DNA of 64,000 nt from CAZSDU01 sp964429135 (GTDB taxonomy: Bacteria; Bacteroidota; Bacteroidia; Bacteroidales; FEN-979): the NCBI GenBank assembly GCA_964429135.1, contig CAYSAU010000002.1, positions 124,001-188,000 on the forward strand, in the 5' to 3' direction. This document shows positions 1 to 8,419 of the stretch, one piece after another. The position numbers and the translations under genes are program-made. Position 1 is the first letter of the stretch; each line of letters starts with the position of its first letter. Under the pieces are notes generated by a model, which had not been told where the DNA came from, ran no database searches, and worked only from the letters and a program-made list of their open reading frames with translations.

Positions 1-77
1 AGTGCTTTGCCTGATCTGTCAGAGCAGGAGAAGAGCAACTGCATCATGAAAAGAAAAACCCATCCGGAATATTTCAT
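1..77 (-). CDS. Lipoprotein, N-terminal fragment (runs off window start)
   Basis: The reverse strand opens with ATG at 77 and reads 25 codons to the window edge without a stop. The start is typical of a lipoprotein signal peptide: MKYSGWVFLFMMQ, then a lipobox LLFSC (Cys18) followed by SDRSGKA. The ATG overlaps the TGA of the upstream exonuclease as ATGA, the coupling used repeatedly in this window. Only the signal peptide is visible, so no function can be given. The protein should be anchored to a membrane by the acylated cysteine. Confidence 0.7.
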   Translation of the reverse strand, partial: MKYSGWVFLFMMQLLFSCSDRSGKA

Positions 78-796
78 AGGAATTGAATTTCTTGTTGGTT
101 GATCATCGGTCTTCCCTGAAAACGTAGAAACAGGTTGACTATGGTGATCACATCTTTCTGGCAGTACTTAACGATCCTCGGAAGATCATGGTCTTCCCAG
201 TAAACCTTGCCGACTTCACTGCCATCAATATCGTCTTTGGGGGTCGGGATACCGAATACAGCCGCCAGTAATGCGAGGGAAGTGTAATTTTTATAATCTC
301 CGAATTTCCATAGATCCATGGTATCGAGATGATTGACTTCCCAGGGCTTTTTTCCGGAAAGATCGAGGATGGGAGGAACAATAATCCCGTTGATCAGCAT
401 ACGGCGGATGAGGTAAGGATAATCAAATTCTTTGCCGTTATGCGCACAAAGATATCGGATTGTTTTCTCTTCAACCCTGAGCATTCCGGAAAAATCCATC
501 AGGATCTTTTTTTCTTCATCGCCTGAATAGGTTTTCAGACGAATTGTTCCGTTGCTGACCATCCCGGTGGAAATGCAAATGATTTTACCGAATTCGGCAT
601 AAATCCCGGCACGACCGTATATTTCTGCCGCTTCTTTTTCAGGTTCATTTCTCATTTTTTCAAGTCTTGAAAGCTGCTCTGCTTTCTTTTTCCAGAGCAG
701 TTTCATCTGATCCGTCAGCTGATTATAATCTGATGACTCTGGAACTGTTTCAATGTCGAGAAACAGGATGTTTTCAAGAGTATAATTTTCCAACAT
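74..796 (-). CDS. DnaQ-like 3'-5' exonuclease (PolB-type exonuclease family)
   Basis: This 240-residue protein resembles the predicted 3'-5' exonuclease family related to the proofreading domain of family-B polymerases (PF10108-like). The DEDD metal ligands are visible: FLDIET (Asp14, Glu16) for motif I, HNGKEFDYP for motif II, and YCQKDVITI near the C-terminus for motif III. No polymerase domain is attached, so it is probably a stand-alone nuclease of DNA or RNA processing; the substrate cannot be read from sequence. It follows the NUDIX gene on the same strand, and its stop overlaps the start of the lipoprotein at 77. A -7-like TACCTTTG lies 33 bases upstream of the ATG. Confidence 0.8.
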   Translation of the reverse strand: MLENYTLENILFLDIETVPESSDYNQLTDQMKLLWKKKAEQLSRLEKMRNEPEKEAAEIYGRAGIYAEFGKIICISTGMVSNGTIRLKTYSGDEEKKILMDFSGMLRVEEKTIRYLCAHNGKEFDYPYLIRRMLINGIIVPPILDLSGKKPWEVNHLDTMDLWKFGDYKNYTSLALLAAVFGIPTPKDDIDGSEVGKVYWEDHDLPRIVKYCQKDVITIVNLFLRFQGRPMINQQEIQFL

Positions 797-827
797 AATT
801 TGTTTTCTGGCTTAATCCATTAAATGA

Positions 828-1292
828 TCAAAGGTAATAGGGTATGTTGATAAGTTTTGTTATCCGTGATGAGATCCATTGATCGATGGGAAAGGTGAAT
901 TTTTCTTCGCTCAGGCTTGATATCTTCACCCAACGAAAATTCTGGGCTCCATCAACACCGGGGATGTCGTTTTTGATGGTGGTGGTTTTGAAAGGGTAAG
1001 GTTTTTCAGCTTTGACGTGGTAGTAAATGTTGAGTAACTGCATATTGGTTGGAAGCAGGGTAGTTGGCTGAAAAAAATCAGTGGTATAAACATGTGAAAC
1101 CACTTCAATTCTCGTGTTGAGTTCCTCCATAAACTCCCTTTTCAGGCAATCGATGGTTCCTTCTCCAAACTGAAGTCCTCCTCCCGGGAATTTAGTCATA
1201 TAAATTCCCAGCCTGAATTCATCGGTGACAAGAATACACTCCTGATTAAATAGAAAACCGTAAACCCGGATATTGAATTGGTTTATTTCCAT
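828..1292 (-). CDS. NUDIX hydrolase
   Basis: This 154-residue protein has a NUDIX box at residues 38-60: a GGG run, then Glu44 and the REFMEE core (Arg52, Glu53, Glu56, Glu57), with Asn in place of the usual Gly just after. Members hydrolyse nucleoside diphosphates linked to another group, using Mg2+ held by the box glutamates; the substrate is not predictable here. The length is normal for a single-domain NUDIX protein. It lies between the LytTR regulator (25 bases upstream) and the exonuclease (31 bases downstream), all on the minus strand, so it may be a passenger of the same transcript or use its own promoter at 1300-1307. Confidence 0.88.
   Translation of the reverse strand: MEINQFNIRVYGFLFNQECILVTDEFRLGIYMTKFPGGGLQFGEGTIDCLKREFMEELNTRIEVVSHVYTTDFFQPTTLLPTNMQLLNIYYHVKAEKPYPFKTTTIKNDIPGVDGAQNFRWVKISSLSEEKFTFPIDQWISSRITKLINIPYYL
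829..836 (-). promoter_or_regulatory. Candidate -7 element (TACCTTTG) for the exonuclease gene
   Basis: The minus strand reads TACCTTTG, a full match to the Bacteroidota -7 consensus TAnnTTTG, overlapping the stop codon of the NUDIX gene. It would give a leader of about 25 bases before the ATG at 796. I see no TTTG at the right distance for a -33 element, so confidence is limited. Confidence 0.35.
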
Positions 1293-1299
1293 CGAGGTT

Positions 1300-1307
1300 C
1301 AAAGATA
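1300..1307 (-). promoter_or_regulatory. Candidate -7 element (TATCTTTG) for the NUDIX gene
   Basis: The minus strand reads TATCTTTG, matching TAnnTTTG, only 7 bases before the ATG at 1292, which would make a nearly leaderless transcript. A TTG at 1332-1330 lies 22 bases further upstream, slightly beyond the usual 19-21. It could be a chance match. Confidence 0.3.
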
Positions 1308-1317
1308 AATAAATAAC

Positions 1318-2019
1318 CTAGTGGTTCGCCAACCAATCCCTTATGGAATCAGAATAAGTATCGCTCAGGGGAATCCTGATTTTTTCGAGAAATATTGTTT
1401 TATTACGTATGCTGGTTATTTTCTTTAGCGGAATAATAAAACTTCGATGAACTCTTTTAAACTGATCCTTCGGTAACTTTTCCGTAATACTTTTCAAACT
1501 CATTAAAGACAGAACAGGAGATTTTGCATTATTTATTAAGTGTATCTTGACATAATCATCAAGCCCTTCAATGTAAAGGATATCATCAAAATCAATCCTG
1601 ACCATGGCATATCCTGATTTTACGAAGAAGAAGCCCTCTTCGGAACGGGAAGGGACGGTTTGACTTGATATAACCTTCCTGGCTTTCATCAGAGCTTTAA
1701 TAAACCGGTCAAAATGGATTGGTTTGACAAGGTAATCAATGGCTTCAAGCTCAAAGCCCTTAACAGCATATTCCGAGTAAGCTGTAGTGAAAATGACCAG
1801 GGGTTTAACCTGAAGGCTTTGAAAAAACTGAATGCCACTGATGTCAGGCATCTGAATATCAAGGATAATCAAATCAACCTTGTGGGCTTTAATAAATGAT
1901 AAGGCCTGGATGGCATCTGTAAAAGTATTTTCAAGATGAATCAGGGGTGTATCTGCAGCATAGTTCTTGATCACCTCCAATGCGAGGGGTTCATCATCAA
2001 TGGCTATACAGGTCATCAT
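1318..2019 (-). CDS. LytTR-family response regulator
   Basis: A 233-residue two-component regulator. Residues 1-120 form the receiver domain, with the acidic pocket IDDE at 7-10, the phosphoacceptor Asp54 in LDIQMP, Thr79 and Lys99 in YLVKP. Residues from about 130 form a LytTR DNA-binding domain, with the typical LYIEGLDDYVKIHL and the RVHRSFII segments. It should act as a transcription factor phosphorylated by the histidine kinase encoded directly upstream, whose stop overlaps this ATG by 4 bases. The pair closes an operon containing VTC, DUF4956 and CotH genes, so regulation of those genes is the natural guess but is only inference. A second ATG three bases downstream is also possible. Confidence 0.93.
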   Translation of the reverse strand: MMTCIAIDDEPLALEVIKNYAADTPLIHLENTFTDAIQALSFIKAHKVDLIILDIQMPDISGIQFFQSLQVKPLVIFTTAYSEYAVKGFELEAIDYLVKPIHFDRFIKALMKARKVISSQTVPSRSEEGFFFVKSGYAMVRIDFDDILYIEGLDDYVKIHLINNAKSPVLSLMSLKSITEKLPKDQFKRVHRSFIIPLKKITSIRNKTIFLEKIRIPLSDTYSDSIRDWLANH

Positions 2020-3104
2020 GTCAATGGGATTCTCAGGTTCACAATATATACTTTTCCATTGTTTGTAAGGGTAAGCTCATGCGTCTCGGGATATATCAAA
2101 CGGAGTCTTTGCCTGGTGTTGCTTAAACCTATCCCGAAGGTTTCATTGTTTTCCCGCCCCTGGAAAATCTGATTGGAAACTTTAAATTCCAGATACTTGC
2201 TTCCAATCCTGATATCAATGATGATTATGCTTTGTTCATGACTGCTCGTTCCATATTTAAAGGCATTTTCCACAAACGGAATGAGTATCATGGGAGGAAT
2301 CATATACCCTTTATGTTCCTCACATATAGTCAGTTGAAGGTCAACTTTTTCATTTAACCTGAGCTTCTGAAATCCTACATAATGCCGGATATACCGTATT
2401 TCCAACTCCAGTGGGACCTTGTCTTTTTCAGCTTCCTGAATGACATAACGCATCATATCAGAAAGCTTCATCACAGCCTCTGGGGTCATCTCGCTTTTCA
2501 TTAGAGATAAGCTGTAAATGGTGTTCAGTGAGTTGAAAAGAAAATGAGGGTTGATCTGATTTTTCAACAGCGCCAGTTCCGAATGAAGTTTTTCTTTCTC
2601 GGTTTCTTTTTGTTTTTTCTCGTTTTTTACCAGTTTATCTGAAAAACGCAATCCCAGGCTGAAACCCGAAACTAAAAAAGAAGTCAGGAGAAAGTTGTAT
2701 AATGGCCAGCCTTTTGAGGGACGGTGGTGAGGTTTTCTTTCAAGCATTTCCGGTGGCAGAGGCATATCAGGACGAAATTCCCTGGGCTCCATTTTCCGTT
2801 CCGGCATAAAATAGGTATTTGGGAAGGCCATCATCAGGGTCATTAGCATGATCAGCAGCAAAGAAAAGGTAAAATAGAGGAATTTCTTTCGCTTAAAAAA
2901 CAAGGCTGGGATCAGTAAAAAATACTGTAAATAGAAAATAGTAGCATAGATAAATGTTTGTATATAATTATAGTACAATAAATTAGTATCCTTGTTGGAA
3001 TTTTCGTATAAAAAGTAGGAGGGAAAAATGAAAAGGATAGCCCAGACTAACAGATGAAGAAGCACTTTGACTTTTTTTCCGGTTAAAAGCGATGGTTTTG
3101 TCAT
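2016..3104 (-). CDS. LytS-type sensor histidine kinase
   Basis: A 362-residue membrane histidine kinase of the His_kinase (PF06580) family. Hydrophobic segments at about 13-32, 46-70, 76-95 and 138-153 give four membrane spans without a large periplasmic sensor. The phosphoacceptor His187 sits in NPHFLFNSLN, and the N-box of the ATPase domain reads PFVENAFKYG, followed by GIGLSNTRQRL. Between spans 3 and 4 lies a Pro/Arg/Met-rich loop (about 100-130) ending in PHHRP that might bind a ligand or metal; this is speculation. It partners the overlapping LytTR regulator. It follows the DUF2490 gene by 2 bases, so it is probably cotranscribed with the VTC/DUF4956 genes. Confidence 0.93.
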   Translation of the reverse strand: MTKPSLLTGKKVKVLLHLLVWAILFIFPSYFLYENSNKDTNLLYYNYIQTFIYATIFYLQYFLLIPALFFKRKKFLYFTFSLLLIMLMTLMMAFPNTYFMPERKMEPREFRPDMPLPPEMLERKPHHRPSKGWPLYNFLLTSFLVSGFSLGLRFSDKLVKNEKKQKETEKEKLHSELALLKNQINPHFLFNSLNTIYSLSLMKSEMTPEAVMKLSDMMRYVIQEAEKDKVPLELEIRYIRHYVGFQKLRLNEKVDLQLTICEEHKGYMIPPMILIPFVENAFKYGTSSHEQSIIIIDIRIGSKYLEFKVSNQIFQGRENNETFGIGLSNTRQRLRLIYPETHELTLTNNGKVYIVNLRIPLT

Positions 3105-3106
3105 TC

Positions 3107-3781
3107 TTAAAAGCTTAAATAATAGCTTATCCCAATGATATAATCTGTCTCAGGATTATTCACCTGGCATTCCATTCTGATCAGGTAGTGTAAATCGATT
3201 TTATGCATGCGGTTGATTGAGTACTCAAGACCTGCACATCCCCTGAACTGATCAAATGATGGTTTGGCAGGGGCATTGAGTCTAAAAAAAAATTCGGTGT
3301 AAATATAGGGATCTATTTTCCTGTCTGTATCATATTTCAGGAGTAATCGTGAGCGAAAGTGGCTTTTTACCGTTCCCGCTTGATCATCAGTTCCTATTTC
3401 GGAATATTTCGATTGATAGCGTAATCGAAGCGTTATGCTGATAGGTTTTATTTTCTCCCGGTAACTGGCTTCACAATACCAGCTGTGAAAACGGCCATAG
3501 GTTTCATCAAGTCTTCGTTTCAGGGAGAAACGATAGGCTCCGCCTATTTTCAGACGTTTCCAGGGTTGAAGCCTGATCCCGAGATCACTGAGAATACTTC
3601 CCACCTCAGTGATGTTCTCATTCATCCTGATCTCTTCCGTGAAAAAAACAGAAACAACTGGAGTGATTTTTTTCTCCAGGTTTGCACTCATCCATAACCC
3701 GGCATCATTGACCTGGGCTGACAATCGGACAAACATCAACAATAAAAGAAAAAGCAGGATGGGTCCACACTTCCTATTCAT
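3107..3781 (-). CDS. DUF2490-like outer-membrane protein
   Basis: A 224-residue exported protein with a signal peptide (MNRKCGPILLFLLLLMFVRL, cleavage probably before QVND). The rest alternates short amphipathic strands ending in aromatic residues and finishes in GISYYLSF, as expected of a small outer-membrane beta-barrel of the DUF2490 type common in Bacteroidota. The function of the family is unknown; members are thought to be barrels by pattern. It overlaps the DUF4956 gene by 8 bases and is followed at 2 bases by the histidine kinase, tying it to the VTC/CotH operon, where it could provide the outer-membrane component. Confidence 0.7.
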   Translation of the reverse strand: MNRKCGPILLFLLLLMFVRLSAQVNDAGLWMSANLEKKITPVVSVFFTEEIRMNENITEVGSILSDLGIRLQPWKRLKIGGAYRFSLKRRLDETYGRFHSWYCEASYREKIKPISITLRLRYQSKYSEIGTDDQAGTVKSHFRSRLLLKYDTDRKIDPYIYTEFFFRLNAPAKPSFDQFRGCAGLEYSINRMHKIDLHYLIRMECQVNNPETDYIIGISYYLSF

Positions 3782-4487
3782 AATAATAGGCTTTGATGGT
3801 GGCCGTGTCTTTTAAAAAATTGATTTTTCCGATGACAATTCTATGAATGTTCAGACCGGTTCTTTTCCTCAGGTCTTCCATTAACTCCGGATGATTTCCG
3901 GGTTTGATCATATCAATATTCTCATACTGAATACTCTTGAGCAATTCCCTTTTGAAAATAAGGTTTCCGTCAAGCATGAAGATGCCACACAGGATGATTC
4001 CATGGAGTATGCCGAGCTCATAGTATTCAAGCTGGATAGCGCTGATCACACCCATCGCTATAAAAACAAACAAGTAGGTCAAATCTTTCATGGAAACGCC
4101 TTCGGTTCGGTAACGAAGCATAGAAAAAATGGCAAATAAACCGAAAGCTGCTCCTACAGAAAGTTTGACATATTTAAGTACAAAAGTCAGCAGGAAAATC
4201 ACCAGGTTAAAAATGATGAGCGTAAAGATATAATCCAGCTTCCTGTAGTTAGGATAGTAGATCAGTCCTATAATAAGGGCCACATTGAGCAGGTTAATTC
4301 CCAGGCTGAAAATAAATTTCTCATTCATTTCCAGTATCTTGGCATTTTTCTTCTTCTCTTTTTTGTCCAGTGACTCCGTATTATCTTGCTGGATTAATTC
4401 AGTTTCAATTTGTGCGCTGCATATGCTCACCGGAAGTGCCAGGAGAAAAAGCAGAAAAAACATTAAAAATTGCTTAGAGGGTATCAT
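3774..4487 (-). CDS. DUF4956 membrane protein
   Basis: A 237-residue integral membrane protein. An N-terminal signal or anchor (residues 7-25) is followed by a short charged stretch with KKEKKK and four membrane segments between about 58 and 155, then a soluble C-terminal domain of about 80 residues. The motif FAIFSMLRYRTEGVSMKDLTYLF between spans is typical of DUF4956, though here I quote only its core, SMLRYRTE. The family is frequently encoded beside VTC-domain polyphosphate polymerases and CotH kinases, as here. The gene overlaps the VTC gene by 14 bases and the DUF2490 gene by 8, so the three are translated from one message. The molecular role is not known; a membrane partner or transporter for the VTC product is a reasonable guess. 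Confidence 0.78.
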   Translation of the reverse strand: MIPSKQFLMFFLLFLLALPVSICSAQIETELIQQDNTESLDKKEKKKNAKILEMNEKFIFSLGINLLNVALIIGLIYYPNYRKLDYIFTLIIFNLVIFLLTFVLKYVKLSVGAAFGLFAIFSMLRYRTEGVSMKDLTYLFVFIAMGVISAIQLEYYELGILHGIILCGIFMLDGNLIFKRELLKSIQYENIDMIKPGNHPELMEDLRKRTGLNIHRIVIGKINFLKDTATIKAYYYE

Positions 4488-5229
4488 GATTAAGTTTGTT
4501 GATTGTAATTAGTTTTTCTTTGAATTGGTTTTGTTTTATTTCATGGTTAAGGCTGATGGTCCCCAGGCAATATTTGCTCATGTTCATTCCCGAGATATGG
4601 TTGTTATGCATCACACTCCGGAAGGCGGAGACAGTTGTTCTATCCTGTTTAAGTTCGGCAATGATGAGTCCCGGGTAACCCACTTCCTTATCTTCTTTTT
4701 TGAAATGCAGGCCGGTATCTATAGTAATTCTTTCTGTTTTGACATGGTTGACCAGGGTGATTCTTGAAAAACAGACCCAGAGTGCAGGGACAAGTGTATT
4801 CGCTGAGTAACTCGTATGAAGTGACAATAAGGACGATGGCTTTCCAGTAATATTCTCCTGTGTGCCTTCCTGAAGTAAACGGTTTTTAATGGTCCGGGCC
4901 TTATTATTTTTACATTTGATTTCGAAGAACATCTGACCGGTATCCAAATATTTCCGGCTTCTGACTTTGTATCTTTTCATTTTCCCGTTATGGTGATGGA
5001 TATACATCTGGTACTCGGAAGTGTCAAAATAGAGGGTTTGATATCTTTGCAACCGGATCCCTTCAATCTCCAGTACACGGTATCCCCACTGAAGTTGTTC
5101 CAGGATCTCTGGAAGCAGTTTCACGGAGAAAACGAATTTGCTATCCACCCTGTTCATTAACTTTACGGTATCAGCCTCTTTAAGCGAAATGGGTTCAAAA
5201 TGTGAAAGCAAAGCCTCAAAAATAGACAT
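4474..5229 (-). CDS. VTC-domain polyphosphate polymerase
   Basis: This 251-residue cytoplasmic protein matches the VTC domain (PF09359), the tunnel-fold polymerase that makes polyphosphate from ATP in yeast Vtc4. Visible tunnel residues include RVDSKFVF (27-34), TLYFDT (65-70), the basic strand KMKRYKVRSR (83-92), the acidic-basic pair FFEIKCK (101-107) and AELKQDR (191-197, Glu192 as metal ligand). The length equals a single VTC domain without the SPX or membrane parts of the yeast enzyme. The neighbouring DUF4956 membrane protein, translationally coupled by a 14-base overlap, probably supplies the membrane partner. Polyphosphate synthesis is known for the family; activity of this copy is inferred. 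Confidence 0.85.
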   Translation of the reverse strand: MSIFEALLSHFEPISLKEADTVKLMNRVDSKFVFSVKLLPEILEQLQWGYRVLEIEGIRLQRYQTLYFDTSEYQMYIHHHNGKMKRYKVRSRKYLDTGQMFFEIKCKNNKARTIKNRLLQEGTQENITGKPSSLLSLHTSYSANTLVPALWVCFSRITLVNHVKTERITIDTGLHFKKEDKEVGYPGLIIAELKQDRTTVSAFRSVMHNNHISGMNMSKYCLGTISLNHEIKQNQFKEKLITINKLNHDTL

Positions 5230-5782
5230 AGTCCCATTTTTTTAATGATTCCACCTGTGCTTTCCCACGGAAAGTTTCTTTTTTTATTCTAAGGTTTTTA
5301 GCATTATAGGTGTACTGGATTTTCTTTATGCAGTTACCATAAGCATCATTGATGGTCTCTCCCACCTTATTCCCATTCGAATCATAGGTAAAAAGAGTTT
5401 TCTTCCTGACCGTGCCCTTGTCGTCATATTCTGTTTCCTCGGTTCTGTTTTTAAAAGCATTGTATTTGAAAACTCTCCTGATATTTTTATGTTTATCAGT
5501 ATCCATAACGGTTTCTTCAGTTTTATTTCCATAGATATCGAATATGGCAGTTTCTTTATGCAGGATTGATTCATCAGTCCCATACTCGATTTTCAAAATA
5601 TTGTGGCCTGAACGGTCAAATTCTTCATAAAGCGATTTATAGGTATTCGTTTTTCCTTCGGTGGTGACGGTCTCCCATTCGGTGACCGACTTGATCTTGT
5701 TTTTTCTTCTTTCGCCTTTTGACTGTGCTGAAACAAAAATTACCAGGAACATACTGACGACGAGAAGGGGAATTGGTTTCAT
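5216..5782 (-). CDS. Exported YD-repeat-like protein
   Basis: A 188-residue protein with a signal peptide (MKPIPLLVVSMFLVIFVSAQ). The mature part is highly charged and built of repeating units of about 20-25 residues of the kind YDSNGNKVGE, IYGNKTEE and AYGNCIKK, reminiscent of the YD/RHS-like strands found in many small Bacteroidota exported proteins. I do not recognise a family and assign no function. It overlaps the start of the VTC gene by 14 bases and follows the small lipoprotein by 6 bases, so it belongs to the CotH-VTC operon and acts in the periplasm or on the surface. Confidence 0.6.
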   Translation of the reverse strand: MKPIPLLVVSMFLVIFVSAQSKGERRKNKIKSVTEWETVTTEGKTNTYKSLYEEFDRSGHNILKIEYGTDESILHKETAIFDIYGNKTEETVMDTDKHKNIRRVFKYNAFKNRTEETEYDDKGTVRKKTLFTYDSNGNKVGETINDAYGNCIKKIQYTYNAKNLRIKKETFRGKAQVESLKKWDYVYF

Positions 5783-5788
5783 ATACTT

Positions 5789-6196
5789 TTATTTAAAAAT
5801 GACCATATCAGACACTTCAATATCCTCTTTTTGTTTTGAAATCACAACTTCTTTAAGAATCGGCAAAGGGGCATTGGTTTGTAGGGTGGAGTCCTTTGAA
5901 TAAGTATATAAGGTGTAATTTCCCGGCCTAAGGTATTTGAATTCATAGGTGCCATCATAACTGGTTCTAATCCTGTCGTTGTAGTCCCTGTTATCTCCGT
6001 AAATAATATATACCCAAATGTCAGGTCCGTAATATTCCTCTTGAAGAACCGTGAAAGTTGAGTTGTATTTTTTCACAAAAACTTTTCCGTATATGGACGA
6101 TTTTCCACCTTCGCCAGCTTCTTTTTTACAGGACATACCAATTAACAGGATTGGTATCAAACACAGAACAATGATTTTTTTTAAGAATATTTTCAT
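5789..6196 (-). CDS. Small lipoprotein with Ig-like/carboxypeptidase-regulatory fold
   Basis: A 135-residue lipoprotein: the signal peptide ends in a lipobox IGMSC (Cys23), followed by KKEAGEGGK. The remainder resembles a single beta-sandwich of the carboxypeptidase-regulatory or prealbumin-like kind, with the characteristic SYDGTYEFKYLRPGNYTLY turn (I quote GTYEFKYLRPGNYTLY) and a C-terminal strand. Such domains are usually structural. It sits between the CotH gene (21 bases) and the YD-repeat protein (6 bases), so it is part of the same transcript. No enzymatic motif is seen. Confidence 0.65.
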   Translation of the reverse strand: MKIFLKKIIVLCLIPILLIGMSCKKEAGEGGKSSIYGKVFVKKYNSTFTVLQEEYYGPDIWVYIIYGDNRDYNDRIRTSYDGTYEFKYLRPGNYTLYTYSKDSTLQTNAPLPILKEVVISKQKEDIEVSDMVIFK

Positions 6197-6217
6197 GTTT
6201 TTTTGAGGGGTTTATAA

Positions 6218-8419
6218 TTAGTCGATGATCAATTTTGATGTCATAATTTGTTCATTATTGCCTATGCTGACAACGTACGTTCCCCGTTCAAGACTGGTCA
6301 GGTCAAGACATCTGACAATGGCTGCTGTTGTTTCATTGGGAACAGGTTGTTCCTCTCGAAGGATCACTTGTCCAAGGATATTGGATAGGCTTATTGTAAG
6401 TGGACACTTCATATTCCGGATTTCGATATAGGTTATATTCCTTGCCGGGTTCGGGAAGAGCAGGAAACCACTTTCAGGTACGGACCCGTAATGATTGTGT
6501 GCATAAGGTGAGGGGATCATGTAATACATTGATCCATATCCATTTGGATATCTTCCTATGGTTTTTCCCCTAATGTGTTGTCCAAATACAACTTCATCCA
6601 GTAAGCGACCCTGACGATTCCATAGCGACATGCATGCTGAAGCGGTTTTCGCAATAAGAAGGTAACCTTTTGGACTGATCAGGGTGTCAGGGAGGGCCAT
6701 TGTGAGGGTTCGCATAAGGCCATCCGACAGTTCTATTCCACACAGGTTAAGTGTTTCACTGGTAGTATTGAATAATTCAACCCAATCCTGGCCGATTTCG
6801 TTGATAACAATATCTCCGGGCATAAGCTCTGTTTGGAGGTTGTAAAATTCATGTTCTGCCCTTTCCGGAGAAAAACTTCCACTGCTGTCATTTTCAGCAT
6901 AGAGATAATATTGTATGTTAGGTCCTGGAGGGATGATAGCCGCGCCATATACTTGATCACCTGCTTCCCCATCATGGTGATTGCCGTCATCTGCCATTTC
7001 TATTTTTGAAAAGATATCATCGTGTGAAAAACGGAATCCGAGGGTGACATTCTTTGCACCCGTGATCTTTGTATTGATCCAGACTGTTTCTCCTTTGACT
7101 GGTATTTCAGGAAAATGCGTAATCTCATTTATCGTCGGTTTGTTTTTTAAGCCGGGTAAATTATGAAGATAAGTGCATCTTGCTTGCATTAAATCTTTCA
7201 GTCCGGGATATTTTATCATCGAGGCGAATCCTCCGACTGTGCTGTCGAGATTGTTATGGAAATCCTGGTAAGAATAAAACCGGTTAGTGTCCTGAAGCAC
7301 CAATTGGTCAATCAATGACTGAATCGTTTTCCCTCTTGAATAATAAAGATCATTGTTAATAAAATCAATCAGGATAGTATGGATATGGGCAAAATACATT
7401 TTTTGAAGTTGTGGATTACTGATTAATTTTGTGATTAATGGTCTTGGGGATACAGAAAAGGAGAGGTGTTCCAGTGGATCGAGTTGTTTCAGATCTTCAA
7501 TGTTCAGTCCAAGAAAATGATAAGAACCATCAGATTCACGGAAACTTCCGAACGACATATTAAGATCCCATAGGATTGGGCTAAACCTGCCCTGACCATC
7601 ACGGTAGAGATAATAATTCTGAGCATATCCAACGTAGCTGTCCAGGTTGAGTAAAACCTGGTTGAAAGCATTCATCCACAGGACACGATCGACGTTCAAC
7701 ATGTTTTCTACACTATCGGAACCCATGTTTAGGAGGGAGATCAGCTTGAATAGATCCTTCCATCCTGCTGCCGATTCTAACTTATAAAACGGGATGTAGT
7801 CGCTTGAATCATTGCCATGACTGAAAGCCAGGTTGGAATTTTCACCGAAAGGATAGATGAGTTTTACTGGCTCTCCTTTAAAAAAACTATGATCATTGGA
7901 TTGAAAATGTTCTTCCAAAAATATTTTATCCACTGCCTGGACATTGGTATAAAGGCCCATTATGGTATCATTAACGTAAACCATGGCGAAATTTGCCCTT
8001 GAAGCCGGCATGTAATTCCTGGCTATTTCATAGGCCAGAACTTCTCTTACAAAAGAAGGGTCATGAATGACATTACTAAGTTTGATTTTAGTAAACCCGA
8101 GATGATTCTGATTTTTAATGCAATAATCCAGGTCTATGTTAAAAGGGTTTTTTATGGCATTTACATTGTATGAACTGTATCCCTTATACCTGATCCCCGC
8201 ATCATGGTATATATTACCATCAATAATAACCTCTGCCTTAAGTTTTCCTTCGTCTCCTGTATGGACAAAAAGGCTGTCGAGAATATGCCTCCAGTTTTTT
8301 TCATGGAAATGAATACGAATTTCCGGGATGATTCCGGGATCATAGAAATTGGTCTGGGCATGGAGTTCATATCCGGACAAACAGAATAGAAATATCCCGA
8401 TGAAAGAGGCTAGCCTCAT
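6218..8419 (-). CDS. T9SS-exported CotH-family kinase with lamin-tail-like domain
   Basis: A 733-residue secreted protein. After a signal peptide (1-22), residues 30-410 form a CotH domain, an atypical protein-kinase fold first known from spore coats. Visible motifs are YKGYSSYN (78-85), GLYTNVQAVDK (155-165), LNLDSYVGY (257-265), YYLYRD (269-274) and the metal-site segment WDLNMSFG (284-291). After a beta-sandwich comes a lamin-tail-like region (GDIVINEIG, WVELFNTT) and finally a type IX sorting domain beginning LFPNPARNITYIEI. It should thus work on the cell surface. The stop of the upstream propeller gene overlaps its start by 4 bases, and VTC and DUF4956 genes follow. Kinase activity is known for some CotH proteins; the substrate here is unknown. 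Confidence 0.85.
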   Translation of the reverse strand: MRLASFIGIFLFCLSGYELHAQTNFYDPGIIPEIRIHFHEKNWRHILDSLFVHTGDEGKLKAEVIIDGNIYHDAGIRYKGYSSYNVNAIKNPFNIDLDYCIKNQNHLGFTKIKLSNVIHDPSFVREVLAYEIARNYMPASRANFAMVYVNDTIMGLYTNVQAVDKIFLEEHFQSNDHSFFKGEPVKLIYPFGENSNLAFSHGNDSSDYIPFYKLESAAGWKDLFKLISLLNMGSDSVENMLNVDRVLWMNAFNQVLLNLDSYVGYAQNYYLYRDGQGRFSPILWDLNMSFGSFRESDGSYHFLGLNIEDLKQLDPLEHLSFSVSPRPLITKLISNPQLQKMYFAHIHTILIDFINNDLYYSRGKTIQSLIDQLVLQDTNRFYSYQDFHNNLDSTVGGFASMIKYPGLKDLMQARCTYLHNLPGLKNKPTINEITHFPEIPVKGETVWINTKITGAKNVTLGFRFSHDDIFSKIEMADDGNHHDGEAGDQVYGAAIIPPGPNIQYYLYAENDSSGSFSPERAEHEFYNLQTELMPGDIVINEIGQDWVELFNTTSETLNLCGIELSDGLMRTLTMALPDTLISPKGYLLIAKTASACMSLWNRQGRLLDEVVFGQHIRGKTIGRYPNGYGSMYYMIPSPYAHNHYGSVPESGFLLFPNPARNITYIEIRNMKCPLTISLSNILGQVILREEQPVPNETTAAIVRCLDLTSLERGTYVVSIGNNEQIMTSKLIID

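Noticed and set aside
1..102. Plus-strand frame open from base 1 to the TGA at 100-102 as the end of a gene
   Set aside because: The minus strand has a start codon, a lipoprotein signal peptide and an ATGA overlap with the exonuclease in the same place.
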